This document shows positions 45,101 to 56,103 of a stretch of 64,000 nt of DNA, one piece after another (positions within the stretch are counted from its first letter, which is position 1; each line of letters begins with the position of its first letter). The position numbers and the translations under genes were made by a program. Below the pieces are notes generated by a model. The model saw nothing but the letters and a program-made list of their open reading frames with translations, did not search any database and was not told the DNA's origin. This DNA comes from Liriodendron chinense (lineage: Eukaryota; Streptophyta; Magnoliopsida; Magnoliales; Magnoliaceae), in assembly GCA_003013855.2 (NCBI GenBank), contig PVNU02000868.1:3776501-3840500 (forward strand), written 5' to 3'.

Positions 45101-45907
45101 CACACATGTATTTCATTTTGCTAGAACCCATACATACACCTAAAAAACGATTTCTCCTCTTTTGCTTCCACATATTCAATAATAAAAATTTTACAGGTGA
45201 CTATAACATAAATAACTGCCTAGTCTCTCGTACTTATTTGTTTGCTATGGGCCTACCCGCACCTTTTGTTTGTTTGTTTTTCTTATAAATGATCCTATCA
45301 AATCCTACTCATGGCTGTAAACTAAAAATAAAAATAAAGATAAAAAAAACCTTGTGCAGAAGTTCAATCCAGAGTTATGATTGTTGGTAATGAATCATGG
45401 GTGAAATTTGATAAAGCATGCAGAATTCTTTTCAAACACTCCTGACAATTAAAATGAGTTGTGGATAGAAGAAGGCCAGATATTGTCTTTGGAGACTTCA
45501 TGAGAATCCAAGGGCACTATAAATAAAAAATATCTTAGTTAAGATATATTATGAAATTTGGCAAAAATCGAAGATTATTTTAGAAGTTCTGTAAGGACCA
45601 ACAATATTATAAATAAATAAATGATAAATCACACTTGGGTATTCTAGCTACCGATCGGATGATCATTCTGGAAATGGGATACAAATGTATACATCAAGTG
45701 CATGATAGGATACAGTTGAGGAAATCACTCATAATTGTTTGGAAATGGGAGCAGATGTATCATGTGCTTGGGTTGGTGTATGGACATCATGGTGGCCCCA
45801 TATGCAACCAATGATGGACTTCCCCTAATTGGCCCACCAGAGTTTTGGATGGGATGGACTGTCAACACAAACATATGTTACTGACCGGTTGTACTAAAAG
45901 CTCGAGC
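42147..45907. other. Gene-free AT-rich stretch
   Basis: I see no conserved frame, RNA gene or element end. The only structure is a weak duplication: 'ttggaaaaatg..tttc.aagatc.ttttataagca' at about 44915 and 45050, each followed by 'tatttcat.ttg.tagaaccca'. One interspersed-repeat fragment lies at about 45760-45870. Short open frames on both strands lack codon structure. Confidence 0.4.
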
Positions 45908-46379
45908 TGTTAGGGAACGACAGAATAATGTATATCAGGGGGTTTGCTGATGCCTCCAACACCTCCCCTCAAGTGCGGGCGGTATATAGGCCCTGCACGT
46001 GATACTCTGGGCTGATACAATACTGGATGCCCTATAATCTGTTGGGGTCCCAAAAGTCAAGGTCTTCAAAACAATGATTACGAGTGCCCAAATCATCACC
46101 TGACTAGATTTAGGGCCAGTGCATCGGAAATTACGGCAAAAATCACAACACACATCACACTAGACCAAAAATGGAAAATTGAGCCAGTGGTGGACCCCAC
46201 CAGTCATCATGATCAGAACCCTCCAAATTTGGGAGGGTTACCTCAATCAGGAAGAAATAGAGCCAGTGCATAGACTTCCGTCGCAAAGCGGGCCCCACAA
46301 GCCCTCCGTTTCGCAAAACCCAATTTCGTAATACACGAGTACGTCGGCGCATCAAGAAAATCCATGGTCAGTGCATCAA

Positions 46380-46740
46380 GAAATTCAGACAGTTTTATGA
46401 AGTGAATTTCAGGACGCACTACCCCCAGCGCGTCCAGAAATTCACCCAGCGCATCATGAAATTCAGCAATTTTACAAAGCGAATTTCAGGACGCACTACC
46501 AACAGCGCGTCCAGAAATTCACCCAGCGCATCATGAAATTCAGCAGTTTTACAAAGTGAATTTCAGGACGCACTGCCCCCAGCGCGTCAGAAAATTCGTC
46601 CAGCGCATCCAATAATTCAGGAATTTCAGGACGCGCCGACCCTCAGCGTGTCCAATAAATCAGGCATTTTCAAGAATTTCAGGACGCACTGATAGTCAGT
46701 GCGCCCTAAAAATTAGCATTTCAACAAAGTCATTTTAAGA
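46380..46740 (+). repeat. Tandem repeat of about 80 bp with GCGCGTC core, block 1
   Basis: Units share 'tttcaggacgcactaccccc' + 'agcgcgtccagaaattc' and are repeated about five times with divergence. It lies directly upstream of the LTR TATA box, the usual place for LTR enhancer repeats. Confidence 0.7.
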
Positions 46741-46822
46741 CGCGCCGAGTGATTTTCTCGACAGCGCCAACCCATTTTCTCGACGCGCTACACGTGGCGG
46801 TCTCCTATTGGCCGACTTCGGG

Positions 46823-46830
46823 TATAAATA
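46823..46830 (+). promoter_or_regulatory. LTR TATA box
   Basis: TATAAATA in the context 'cttcgggtataaataccc' lies about 30 bp before 'cgcctcatttgaacagaatc', a likely transcription start region for the Tat element. Confidence 0.55.
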
Positions 46831-47037
46831 CCCCTCCCTCCGCCTCATTTGAACAGAATCGAGAGAAGGAGAGAGTTTTAGATTCTGAGATCGCCGGAAT
46901 CCCTTTTTCCGACCGTCGGAAACCCTTTGCCGATCACCGAAAATCCCACTTCCGACCACATCAGGTCTAGTGGAGAACCTAAAAATATACAAGTGTAGTA
47001 GCGCATCGCGAAATGCGTTGAACCAAGCTTATTTATC

Positions 47038-47400
47038 GACGCGCCGGCTCCAGCGCATCGTAAAATAGGCCAGCGGATCAGAAAAATAAATATTCCAAAA
47101 CGAAGTCATTTTTGGACGCACTGGCCCCAGCGCTTCACTAAAATACCTCAGCAGATCAGAAAAATAAACATTCCAAAATGAAGTCATTTTTGGACGCACT
47201 GGCCCCAGCGCGTCACTAAAATACCTCAGCTGGATCAGAAAAACAAACATTCCAAAATGAAGTCATTTTTGGACGTGCTAGCCCCAGCACGTCACTAAAA
47301 TACCTCAGCGGATCAGGAAAATAGAACATTTTTAACAATCATTTTTGGACGCACTGGCCCCAGCGCATCAGTAAAATCAGGCCAGCGGATCATAAAAATC
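47038..47400 (+). repeat. Tandem repeat of about 80 bp, block 2, downstream of TATA
   Basis: About 4.5 units of 'tttttggacgcactggcccc' + 'agcgcgtcactaaaatacctcagcggatcag' have starts at about 47108, 47189, 47268 and 47345. The core resembles block 1, but this block lies in the transcribed R/U5 side of the LTR, so it would be copied into genomic RNA. Confidence 0.75.
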
Positions 47401-48367
47401 AGCATTTTGAACGTTCATTTCCGCACTTTTAAATCTTCATTTTATGACGCTTTCAAGCCCCGTTTGGGTCTATTTTGAGTATTTCGAGCGTTCCGAACGC
47501 AACAGAGCTGTCAAATAACTCATCCGAGCCACCCAATGAGAAGAATGTAAGCCCTCGGAGTCCGATCCGACGAGACAAATGGAGCAATTCTCCCGAAAAG
47601 AGGCCGCCAGCGCCCGGAACCATACTGATGTATTATCATTACATGTACTATCATAATATGACCCGGATTCAGGTCCGGACTAAGCAAAGGGGACTATGGT
47701 TAACACGATAAACCATACCAAGAGAGTTCCGAACCATCGCACGAAATTTATTAAAGGCTAACACTTCAAGAATAGTCGATGCCCTACCCATCCAAACGGC
47801 ATCCGCTGGTTGAGCTGCTCAGGTACATACAACTGCAGATCGGTCTTCCCTGCGGTCACCCGTCACAAATGACGGGTGCAGGCCCAGAGTCGCACCCCTC
47901 GGTTAAAAGCCCTGACAGTCTCAGCCCGGATCTCCGGTCAAAACATGGGACATAGACATCTGACTCGTACAAAGATGGATCAGTCCATAACAAATACAAG
48001 TCTCCGCGACCATACAAATACATGTCTCCGCGACCACACAAATACAGGTCCATACGACCACACAAACACAGGTCTCCACGACCATGAACTCTAAGACCAT
48101 AGTCCCCGCTGACTAGTCTTTTGCCTTTTAATCAAGGGTCATCGATCATTCGATGTAATTAAGGGCTCGTGCCAGATCACGGCCTAGAATGTACAAGATC
48201 TCAGGATCTCTGGAATAAAATTCGCCTTGCGATATCTTTTTTCTTGTGTATTATTATGAATGCTTGTGATTGTCTACGAATGTTTCTATTATTCAGAACC
48301 CCAGAACAACAAAAAACACCACATTTCAGAAAATGTCATTGCGAGCATTTTTCTAGTTCTAACAAAC

Positions 48368-48385
48368 TGGCGACTCTGTTGGGGA
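48368..48385 (+). other. Primer-binding site of the Tat element
   Basis: TGGCGACTCTGTTGGGGA begins three bases after the LTR end. Its start and position are typical of Tat/Ogre PBS sequences; the priming tRNA was not determined. The first ten bases, TGGCGACTCT, occur a second time at 48518-48527. Confidence 0.6.
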
Positions 48386-48765
48386 ATGAACCATACCAGA
48401 ATCTCTGGTTACATCTGAATGTAGGAACACTCTAAGATCAAATTACTCACAAACACGAACCTGCGCATAGGAAGGCTACCGCGAGGCGTAATGTTTCTGC
48501 GCCCTCAGGCGCCAAACTGGCGACTCTCAACGGGAACGTTCTTCCCTTCATCTCTAAGGCAATAGATGCTTTAAAAGGTTTTTGAACCCACAAATTTCCA
48601 CAACTACACGTATTTATCTCCGTCTTGCTTATTTTGGTCGGTTTATGCACTACGATCGATGGGCTCATACTCCCGACCGCACTTGTGAACTGTTCTAATG
48701 ATTTTTATGACGCAGCAGAATTAGCAAGATACTAGGAAAGACAGAAGAAATGGCATGCTCAATGA

Positions 48766-50767
48766 ACAGTTTGTGCACCTTCCTTGCCACCGGAGGCTTC
48801 AGCTTCCCTCTCTTCACCCCAACCACAACAAGTATTGGCAACTCAGGATGGCAGTTGGTCGAAACACACCGACAGAAGAAAGAGCAGGAAGAAAGCAGCC
48901 ATCTTAGCTGCACATAAGAAGGCGAACGCTGCGAGACCTCGCCCCATGATCAGAAGACAATGGCAGCCAAAACAAGGGTAGAAGATCTCTATCAGCAGTC
49001 AGGTCGCACCAGCCAGGTCCTCGGTGCTTGTGATGACAGTCGAACAGTTTCCGCCATTGTCCAAGACCACCTATGTCACACGTAAGTCGATTGAGACCAC
49101 AATTGTGGAGAGCTCCAAGCCCATGACAGTTCTCAAGCCAGGACAGGGGCAGGTTCAGGTGGCCCGACCAGTGCTGATCGCAATGGTTCAAGTAGCAGAG
49201 GCAGAAGAGGGATCGTACGAAGCGGAAGAATTGCCTACAGTCCAAGATCAGATCGACAGATTAGTTCAGGCCAATCGGGAAACGAATGAACGAATGAGGA
49301 TAATTTAGGAAGCATTGACCACTTTGATAGCTCAGAATGCTACCAGAAGTCTCGTACCACCTACGCGCCCATTAGCCGAAGAATCTCAAAGGGCAGCGAA
49401 AGGGCCAGCTGACGCCGAACAACTTACCCAGGCTAGAAGAGTTCCAGCGGAGCGAGTACCAGTCCCGACTGTGCAAATGTCGAGAGAGGAACTGTCACAA
49501 ACGATCATAAGTCTCATGCGACAAGAGAAAGAAAGGGAAAGAGGAACCGGGTATAAATATCAAGTTCCATACCCACTGGAGATAGAAGAAATACCATTTC
49601 CGGTCAACTTCAGATGTCTGGATTTCGAAAAATTCGACGGAAGAGGATCGCCGGAGGAGCATATTACTCACTTCCTCACAGCGCTGGGGAATTGGTCGGC
49701 CGTCCCACAGTATTGTATACCGCTATTTGGGTCGACGCTGACAGGGAAAGCTTTCCAATGGTACATGTCGCTACCAGTCGATCAGTGAGATCGTGGGAGC
49801 AGATGCGAGACAGCTTTATCTCTAAATTTTTCTCTACAGAAAGAGAAACATCAGTAACAGACCTGGCCTTGATCAGACAAAGACAGGGCGAACCCGTGGA
49901 AAAGTTCATGGACCGATGGGGGACGATAGCTACTCAATGCCAAGAGTTGCCTAGTGAGAAAGACAGATGAATATGTGTATGCGGGCCCTGGACCCAATGA
50001 TATCATACGGATTATCGGGGAATAGTTTTCACTCTTTTCAAGAACTGGCCACCAAAGCGCACCTTGTAGAAGAAGTTGTAGCACGGGTGAACTTCAGGCC
50101 CGAAAGGCAAAGAAGAGAAGGAGTAAAGATTGCAGAAACGCACAATATAAACAAAGGCAAAGGTATGATAGATCGTAAGTGACCCGCTGTAGATCCCAAG
50201 ATAGACACGAAAGCAACGCCTACCCTAGACAGAGGCAAGAGGTCTTACGTTTCTCAAAGGATAACAATAGCCGAGAGAGAAAGAGCTAACGGCCCGTACA
50301 CCTTCGACATGGCTGATCTAATCCCCATCATGGAACAACTAGTGGAAGAGAATGTGATCCGCTTACCAGAACCGATTCGGCCACACGAAGTTGGGAAGGT
50401 GAATGATCCCCGGTATTGTAAATACCATCGGTGTCTGAGCCATAAGACAGAAGACTGTTTTAGTCTAAAGGGAAGGATACAGGGGTTGATCAACCAAGGG
50501 GTGATCGGTATGAAGTCACCAGAAACAACAACGAAGGAAACATCTGGGGAAGTTTCAGCCTTCCCCTCAGAAGAAAGCATCCAATTACACGTCCCGTTCC
50601 CTGAACCTGAAGAACCCTGGACTTTGGTTAGCAGCCGAAAGAGGCTTGAGAATCGAAGAAGACTCCTCAACCGCAAGAAGAAAGGGACGAGAAAGAAGGA
50701 TAGCCAAGAGAAGAGCCGACTTATAGAGGCTCAGGTACATTGTGCGATGGTATCATTCACAGAATAG
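48766..50767 (+). pseudogene. gag: gag of the Tat-lineage retrotransposon (decayed)
   Basis: An N-terminal charged, Pro/Gln-rich part is followed by the capsid-like retrotransposon gag domain (about 49570-49965: VNFRCLDFEKFDGRGSPEEH, then LTGKAFQWYMSLP and SWEQMRDSFISKF, MDRWGTIATQC). A zinc-knuckle-like CKYHRCLSHKTEDC lies at about 50415-50460. It would form the particle that packages element RNA. Stops interrupt it at 48979, 49309, 49786, 49968 and 50180. Frameshifts lie near 49785 and 49968. A start codon is not certain; the frame is open from 48766 without a good ATG before the conserved part. Confidence 0.75.
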
Positions 50768-51775
50768 CCATCAACGGGAGAGCATTACGGGCAGGTAAAG
50801 AAGAAGTCAATGCCGTCATCCTCCGATCCGGAAGGCAAATGCCGGAACGCGTTCAGCCAGAACCAGTCAACCCGATGCAAGAAGACGGAAACCCGGATAT
50901 ACCATCAACGAGGCCCCAGGGGCAGAAGTTGAAAGAGAAAGTTGTTGAGGCCACAACCAGTCGGCCAGAGCCAAGGCAAGGGGCAGCACCAGTAGCATAT
51001 GATGTCGTGTCACACCTACGAAAGGTCCCGGCTCGCTTGAGCATATACGACGCCTTGTGTCTCTCAAAAGTATATAGGGAGATGTTGATAAACGCGCTGC
51101 TAGATAGTGAAGTCAGAGAAGTGATGATGGCAAAAATCGAAACAGAAATGAACGATCCCGATAAATTCTGGGAAGGAAATGCACCGATCCAGCAAGCAAT
51201 GCAGATAGATCACCCCTCTGTAATCACATTCTCCGAAGAAGACCGCATGATTGAAGCAACAGACCACAATCGCCCTTTGATGGTTACGGGGACGATTAGA
51301 GACACAGAAGTTAAGCGATGTATGCTTGACGATGGGTCCGCAGTAAACATCATGTCATTGAAAACACTGCAGCGGTTGGGCCACAGACCGTCAGTCCTGC
51401 GTCCCAGCACCATGGTTATTCAAGGGTTTAATCAAGATAGCCAGCGTACTCTGGGGTCGATCACCGTGATGCTAGAAATTGAAGAGCTAAAGACGAAAGT
51501 AATGTGCCAAGTAATCGACGCAGTGACAACATATAATCTTTTGTTAGGGAGGCCATGACTCCATCAGAACCGCGTTATTCCCTCAACCTATCATCAATGC
51601 TTCAAGTACAACAGAGAGGGAGTTCAGTACAGAGTGGCAGCAGACCCACAGCCGTATACGATCACAGAATCATTCTTGGCCGATGCCTGGTACTATGACC
51701 TGGTCGACGAAAGAGAGGTCAAGAAGAAGCCCGATGTAACACAGAAAGGGTAAGGAGCGAAACCTAGAGTCAACA
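50740..51775 (+). pseudogene. pol: Tat retrotransposon aspartic protease region
   Basis: A linker (DALCLSKVYREMLINALLDS..) leads to the protease, with the active-site block CMLDDGSAVNIMSLKTLQRLG at about 51320-51375 and the closing NLLLGRP motif at 51556. That motif is cut by a TGA where the family has Trp. The same frame then continues (LHQNRVIP..) to a TAA near 51750. The protease would process the Gag-Pol polyprotein. It overlaps the end of gag in a different frame. Confidence 0.7.
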
Positions 51776-52636
51776 AGTTTGAACAGAGAGGCAAACCTCA
51801 GTTCATTACTCAGAAAGAAACCGCAAGTCAGTCAGCCGAAGAGCCTCAAGGGACTACCAAGAAATTCTATATAATCCCGAAACATTTGCGACAGCCAGGG
51901 CAGTCCGTCTTAGAGATGATATTGAATCAGCACATGAGTGTGCTCAAATCTAGCTTCAACATGCCAGTACCGAAAATAGGAATAGTTAAGCCTTTCCCAA
52001 GAGCTCCTAGCCAGTTTGTTTGGTACCATCAAGTGCCAATACGAAGAAAGAAATCAAATTCCATTCAGTGTCGAGTGAATCTGTGCAGTCTAGGGACGAG
52101 GCCGAGAAATCACCCCGCTTAACCCAACCGATAGAAGAGGGAAGATACAGTGAAGCTAGCCATAACATCATGAAGAATATGAGCTTCTGTTACTCGGAAT
52201 CAGGCTCGAATGGTAGAATGTTAGCACCGTTCGAAGAAAACACTGAAGCCTACCAAGGAAGACAAGGGTTAGGGGCAAAGATGAAGATTAGACATGTCAA
52301 CATGGTGACAATCAGTCCCACAGAAGAGGTGCAGCTACAAGAAGCAGCCGACGTCATCCAACCTAGTGCCGCACCCGCACAGATAGAAGACGGGGGACAG
52401 CCCACGATAGATGAGCTTGAAGAAATAAATCTGGGAACCCCAGAGGACCCTCGAAATATGTATCTGAGCAAGAATGTCCCAGAGGAAGAGAGGGGGAAAT
52501 ATATTCAGCTGTTGAAAGAAAACAAAGATATATTCGCTTGGACATACTCAGAAATGCCAGGGCCCAGTCCAACAATTGCGATGCACAAGTTGGGCATCCT
52601 GAAAGGGAAGAAGGCGATCAAACAACCCCAATGACG
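51776..52636 (+). pseudogene. pol: Tat pol linker before reverse transcriptase
   Basis: This connects protease to RT. It contains the conserved Tat pieces NEEGRYSEA-like EEGRYSEASHNIMKNMSF, INLGTPEDPRNMYLSKNVPE and ENKDIFAWTYSEMPG, which precede RT in this lineage. There is a frameshift near 52030 (from frame 1 to frame 3) and a TGA at 52632 in place of a family Arg. Confidence 0.65.
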
Positions 52637-53890
52637 ATTCCATCCAAACATAGTGCCCAAAATTGAAGAAGAGGTCGAAAAGTTAATCCAAGATGGATTC
52701 ATCCGAGAAGTCAAATACCCACGATGGATTTCAAATATTGTGCCAGTTAAGAAAAAGAGCGGTCAAATCCAAGTATGCGTAGACTTTCGGAACCTCAACG
52801 AAGCATGCCCTAAAGATGATTTCCCACTGCCTATCCCAGAACTACTGATCGACAGCACAACAGGATACGCAGTGATGTCCTTTATGGACGGTTACTCGGG
52901 GTATAATTAGATTCACACGGCCCTAGAGGATGAAGAATCGACAGCATTCCGCACGACGTTGGGCATATACTGCTATCGTGTAATGCCGTTTGGGTTGAAA
53001 AATGCAGGGGCAACATATCAGCGTGCGATGCAAGTAATCTTCCAGGACATGATGCATAAGCACGTCGAATGCTACGTAGACGATCTGGTAGTGAGGTCAG
53101 CCGAACATGAGCAGCATAGAGAACATCTACGGTAAGTGTTTCAAAGACTGAGAAAGAAAAGCCTTCGTATGAACCCGTTGAAATGCACGTTTGGGGTTTC
53201 CTCTGGCAAGTTCTTGGGATTTGTTATTAGACACCGAGGCATAGAAATCGACCCGACGAAGATTAAGGCAATCAGGGAGATGCCACCCCCGAAGAATCTC
53301 AAAGAGCTGAAAAGTTTCCAAGGCAGGGTCGCATACTTAAGAAGATTCATCTCGAACTTATCAAGCCGTTGTTAGCCATTTTCACGTCTTAACAAGAAAG
53401 GAATCCGGTTCGAGTGGGATGATGCTTGTCAAAAAGCGTTCGACTCTCTGAAAGACCTGCTCGAAAAGTCTCCAGTCCTCACAGCATCGATCAAAGGAGA
53501 GCCACTAATCCTCTATATTGCCGTTGGCGAAAATTCACTGGGAGCCCTCCTAGCCCAGAAGAAAGAAGAAGGAAAGGAAGGCGCACTCTATTACCTGAGC
53601 CGCACATTAGTGGGAGCCGAGTTTAACTACTCAACGATTGAAAAGATTTGTCTGGCATTGATCTTTGCTGTCAAGAAACTCAGACATTACTGTCTCTCTC
53701 ACCAGATAACGTTGATATCCAAAGCGGATCCCCTCAAGTTTCTCATGAACAGGCCCATGTTGTCTGGGCGGTTGGCCAAGTGGGCCCTTCTCTTGTCGGA
53801 ATTTGACTTGACATACATGCCGGCTCGGTCTATCAAGGGGCAGGCAATTGCAGACTTCCTAGCAGCACATCCGGTAGCAAGTGGTGAAGA
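52637..53890 (+). pseudogene. pol: Tat reverse transcriptase and RNase H
   Basis: The RT begins KIEEEVEKLIQDGFIREVKY. The sequence includes VCVDFRNLNEACPKDDFPLP, FMDGYSGYN (first catalytic Asp) and the active-site YVDD at 53073-53084, which is intact. The C-terminal RNase H follows (about 53395-53870: ILYIAVGENSLGALLAQ, LSRTLVGAEFNYSTIEKICL). Stops at 52908, 53133 and 53373 sit at positions where the family has Gln. The order RT then RNase H with no integrase in between marks Ty3/gypsy order. Confidence 0.85.
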
Positions 53891-54619
53891 AATAGAATAT
53901 GACCTCCCAGATGATCAGGTTATGGCAGTTAATGAAGCACGCCATTGGGAGATGTATTTCGACGGTGCGGCTAGAGCGATGGGTCAGGGGCGGGAGTTAT
54001 ATTCGTTAGCTCGCAAGGGGACCTATTACCCTATTCATTCATGATAGTCCCAACATGCACCAACAATGAAGCGGAGTACCAGGCTCTTATTATCGGGTTA
54101 CAGTTAGCCCTGGAAATGCAGATCAAGGAAATACGTATCTATGGTGACTCTAGGCTTGTCATCGGACAACTAACGACAGAATACGAAGTCCGCAAACCCG
54201 AGTTATCGCCCTATTGCCACCAAGCGCAGTCCATGTTAGATCAGTTTCGGAATAGCAGTATCTCACATATACCGAGACAGGAAAATGTACAAGCAGATGC
54301 ACTTGCTAGTTTAGCCGCTGCTTTGGCTAATCCCGGGGGTAGCCCACTTCAGGTAACGATTGAAGAAAGAAAAATTCTGCCGACAACCGCATTGCGCAGT
54401 GGAGAATTGAGCGCCAATCCCATTTGCTGCTTCGAAATTACAGAGGAAGATGATTGGAGAAAATCATTCATCGATTATCTAAAGTACGGATTTCTACCGG
54501 AGGATCCCAAAATGTGCACACAAATCAGAGGACGCGCCAATTCATTCGTACTCCAGAATGACGTACTTTACAAACGGTCCTACGAGGGAGTACTGCTGCG
54601 GTGTCTAAGCCTAAGATGA
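53891..54619 (+). pseudogene. pol: Second (archaeal-type) RNase H of the Tat element
   Basis: After the first RNase H, a second RNase H follows: WEMYFDGAAR (first Asp), NNEAEYQALIIGLQLAL (Glu), IYGDSRLVIGQL (Asp), ENVQADALASLA (last Asp). Two RNase H domains in tandem is a known hallmark of the Tat lineage and distinguishes it from Athila and from chromoviruses. A one-base shift near 53990 moves the frame between the first motif and the rest. Confidence 0.85.
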
Positions 54620-55717
54620 AGCACGTGATACACTAAAAGAAGCTCACCGAGGAGAATGCGGTGCTCACCAGGGAGGGAAGAATTTACATCATCGTGTACG
54701 ACACATGGGTTACTATTGGCCGGCAATGACGAAAGACGCGATAGAATATGTCAAGAAATGTCACCAGTGCCAAATCCACGCGGATATCATACATTCACCA
54801 CCGAAAGAATTACATCAGTCAGTGATGTCCTGGCCTTTTGCAGCCTGGGGCATGGACGTGATCGGGCCTATCAGTCAGCCATCCTCCCAGGGGCATCAGT
54901 ATATCCTTACGGCGACCGATTATTTCTCCAAATGGGCTGAGGCAGTCGCCCTGAGAAACGTGAAAGCTAGACATGTCGAAGGTTTTATTTGTCACACCAT
55001 ATTGTACCAGCATGGCATCCCTGAGAGAATTACCACGGACAATGGGACGCCCTTCAAGAACGCTACTATTAATAAGCTGTGCGCAAAGTTCAAGATGAAG
55101 CACTGTTATTCATCGCCTTATTACCCTCCTGCGAATGGATTGGCCAAGGCATTCAACAAGGCCATCGCGAAGATTTTGAAGAAGACAGTGGCAGAAAATA
55201 AGGACTAGGACAGATGATTACCCGAAGCATTATGGGCATATCGAACTACGCACCGCACAGCTACTCGAGCCACACCCTACTCACTAGTATATGGTACGGG
55301 AGCTGTGATCCCGATGGAGATACAAGTTGAGTCACTACGGGTAGCACTCCAGCACTCCCTGACAACTGAGCACAATGCCAAGATCAGAATGGCCGAACTC
55401 GTGATTTAGATGAAAAGAGGCTCGCCGCCCAACAAAGGCTCGAAATGTATCAAAAGCAGATTTCAACCGCGTACGATAAGCGTGTCAGAGGCAGATCATT
55501 CAAGAAGGGTGATCTCGTGCTAATGATGAAGCGTCTGGCACCGACCCTAAGGACGGAAAAGTAAATTTGGGATCCCGTCTACATTATCGACGAAGTATAT
55601 TCCAACGGAGCCTATCGGGTAATAGATTGCAAAGGGCAGGGCATCAGATTGCTAGTGAATGGTCCGATTTTTGAAAGGATATTACACCTGACATAGGCTT
55701 ATCATCGCAAGTTGTAA
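54612..55717 (+). pseudogene. pol: Tat integrase (catalytic Glu replaced)
   Basis: The HHCC zinc finger (H..H near 54650-54705, CHQC at about 54765) is followed by the core. The first Asp is at 54855 (WGMDVIGP) and the second at 55038 (TTDNGTPF). Exactly 36 codons later (55146) the expected Glu of D,D-35-E is AAG, Lys (ANGLAKAFNK). A C-terminal part rich in basic residues follows (KRVRGRSFKKGDLVLMMKRL; YSNGAYRVID), ending at TAA 55715. Frameshift near 54612. Stops lie at 55206 and 55215 at family Trp positions, and at 55408 and 55562. Confidence 0.8.
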
Positions 55718-56103
55718 ATACCCCAGTAGAGGAAAATTGTAATAAAGTAAATACCAAAAGAAAGGATACCATATAATGACTAAACCAAAATGCTAATCAT
55801 CTACTTTATGCTTGTATAGGTATCGGAAAGGTCGTTAAGGCTCAAGACACGTCAAGCAGGACACCATGCCTTTTCGAGACTATTGAAAATCGGGATAAGC
55901 CCTAAGCCAAGGCTCGCTACATCTTCGTTCACATGTGTAGGTTTGAGTCCTAAACAGGGGGACGTTCCTTTCCAAATAGCACAATCTATTTACATTCAAA
56001 CTCAAATAAAACACAATATAAACCCAGAACTACAATAATATACATATTGTTACAACATCCATTACAGCGTGTTTCAAAATTACAAAAGAATCATGATTAC
56101 AGC
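55718..56103 (+). other. Spacer after pol of the Tat element
   Basis: This is non-coding sequence between the sense pol and the tail of the antisense gene. It contains 'agacacgtcaagcaggacacc' and 'gggggacgttcctttcc', which I cannot assign. The convergent arrangement means both transcripts would end here; no clear poly-A signal was identified beyond AATAAA-like 'caataatat'. Confidence 0.35.

Larger units (their letters stand above)
45908..48364 (+). mobile_element. 5' LTR of the Tat-lineage Ty3/gypsy element
   Basis: The LTR starts TGTTAGGGAACGACAG and ends GTTCTAACA. The terminal hexamers TGTTAG..CTAACA are perfect inverted repeats. A primer-binding site follows after three bases, and gag/pol follow on the same strand. 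Length is 2457 bp. It contains a TATA box at 46823 and two blocks of tandem repeats. The 3' LTR is not in the window because a chromovirus is inserted at 59142, so the outer duplication (left flank CGAGC) cannot be checked. Confidence 0.75.
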
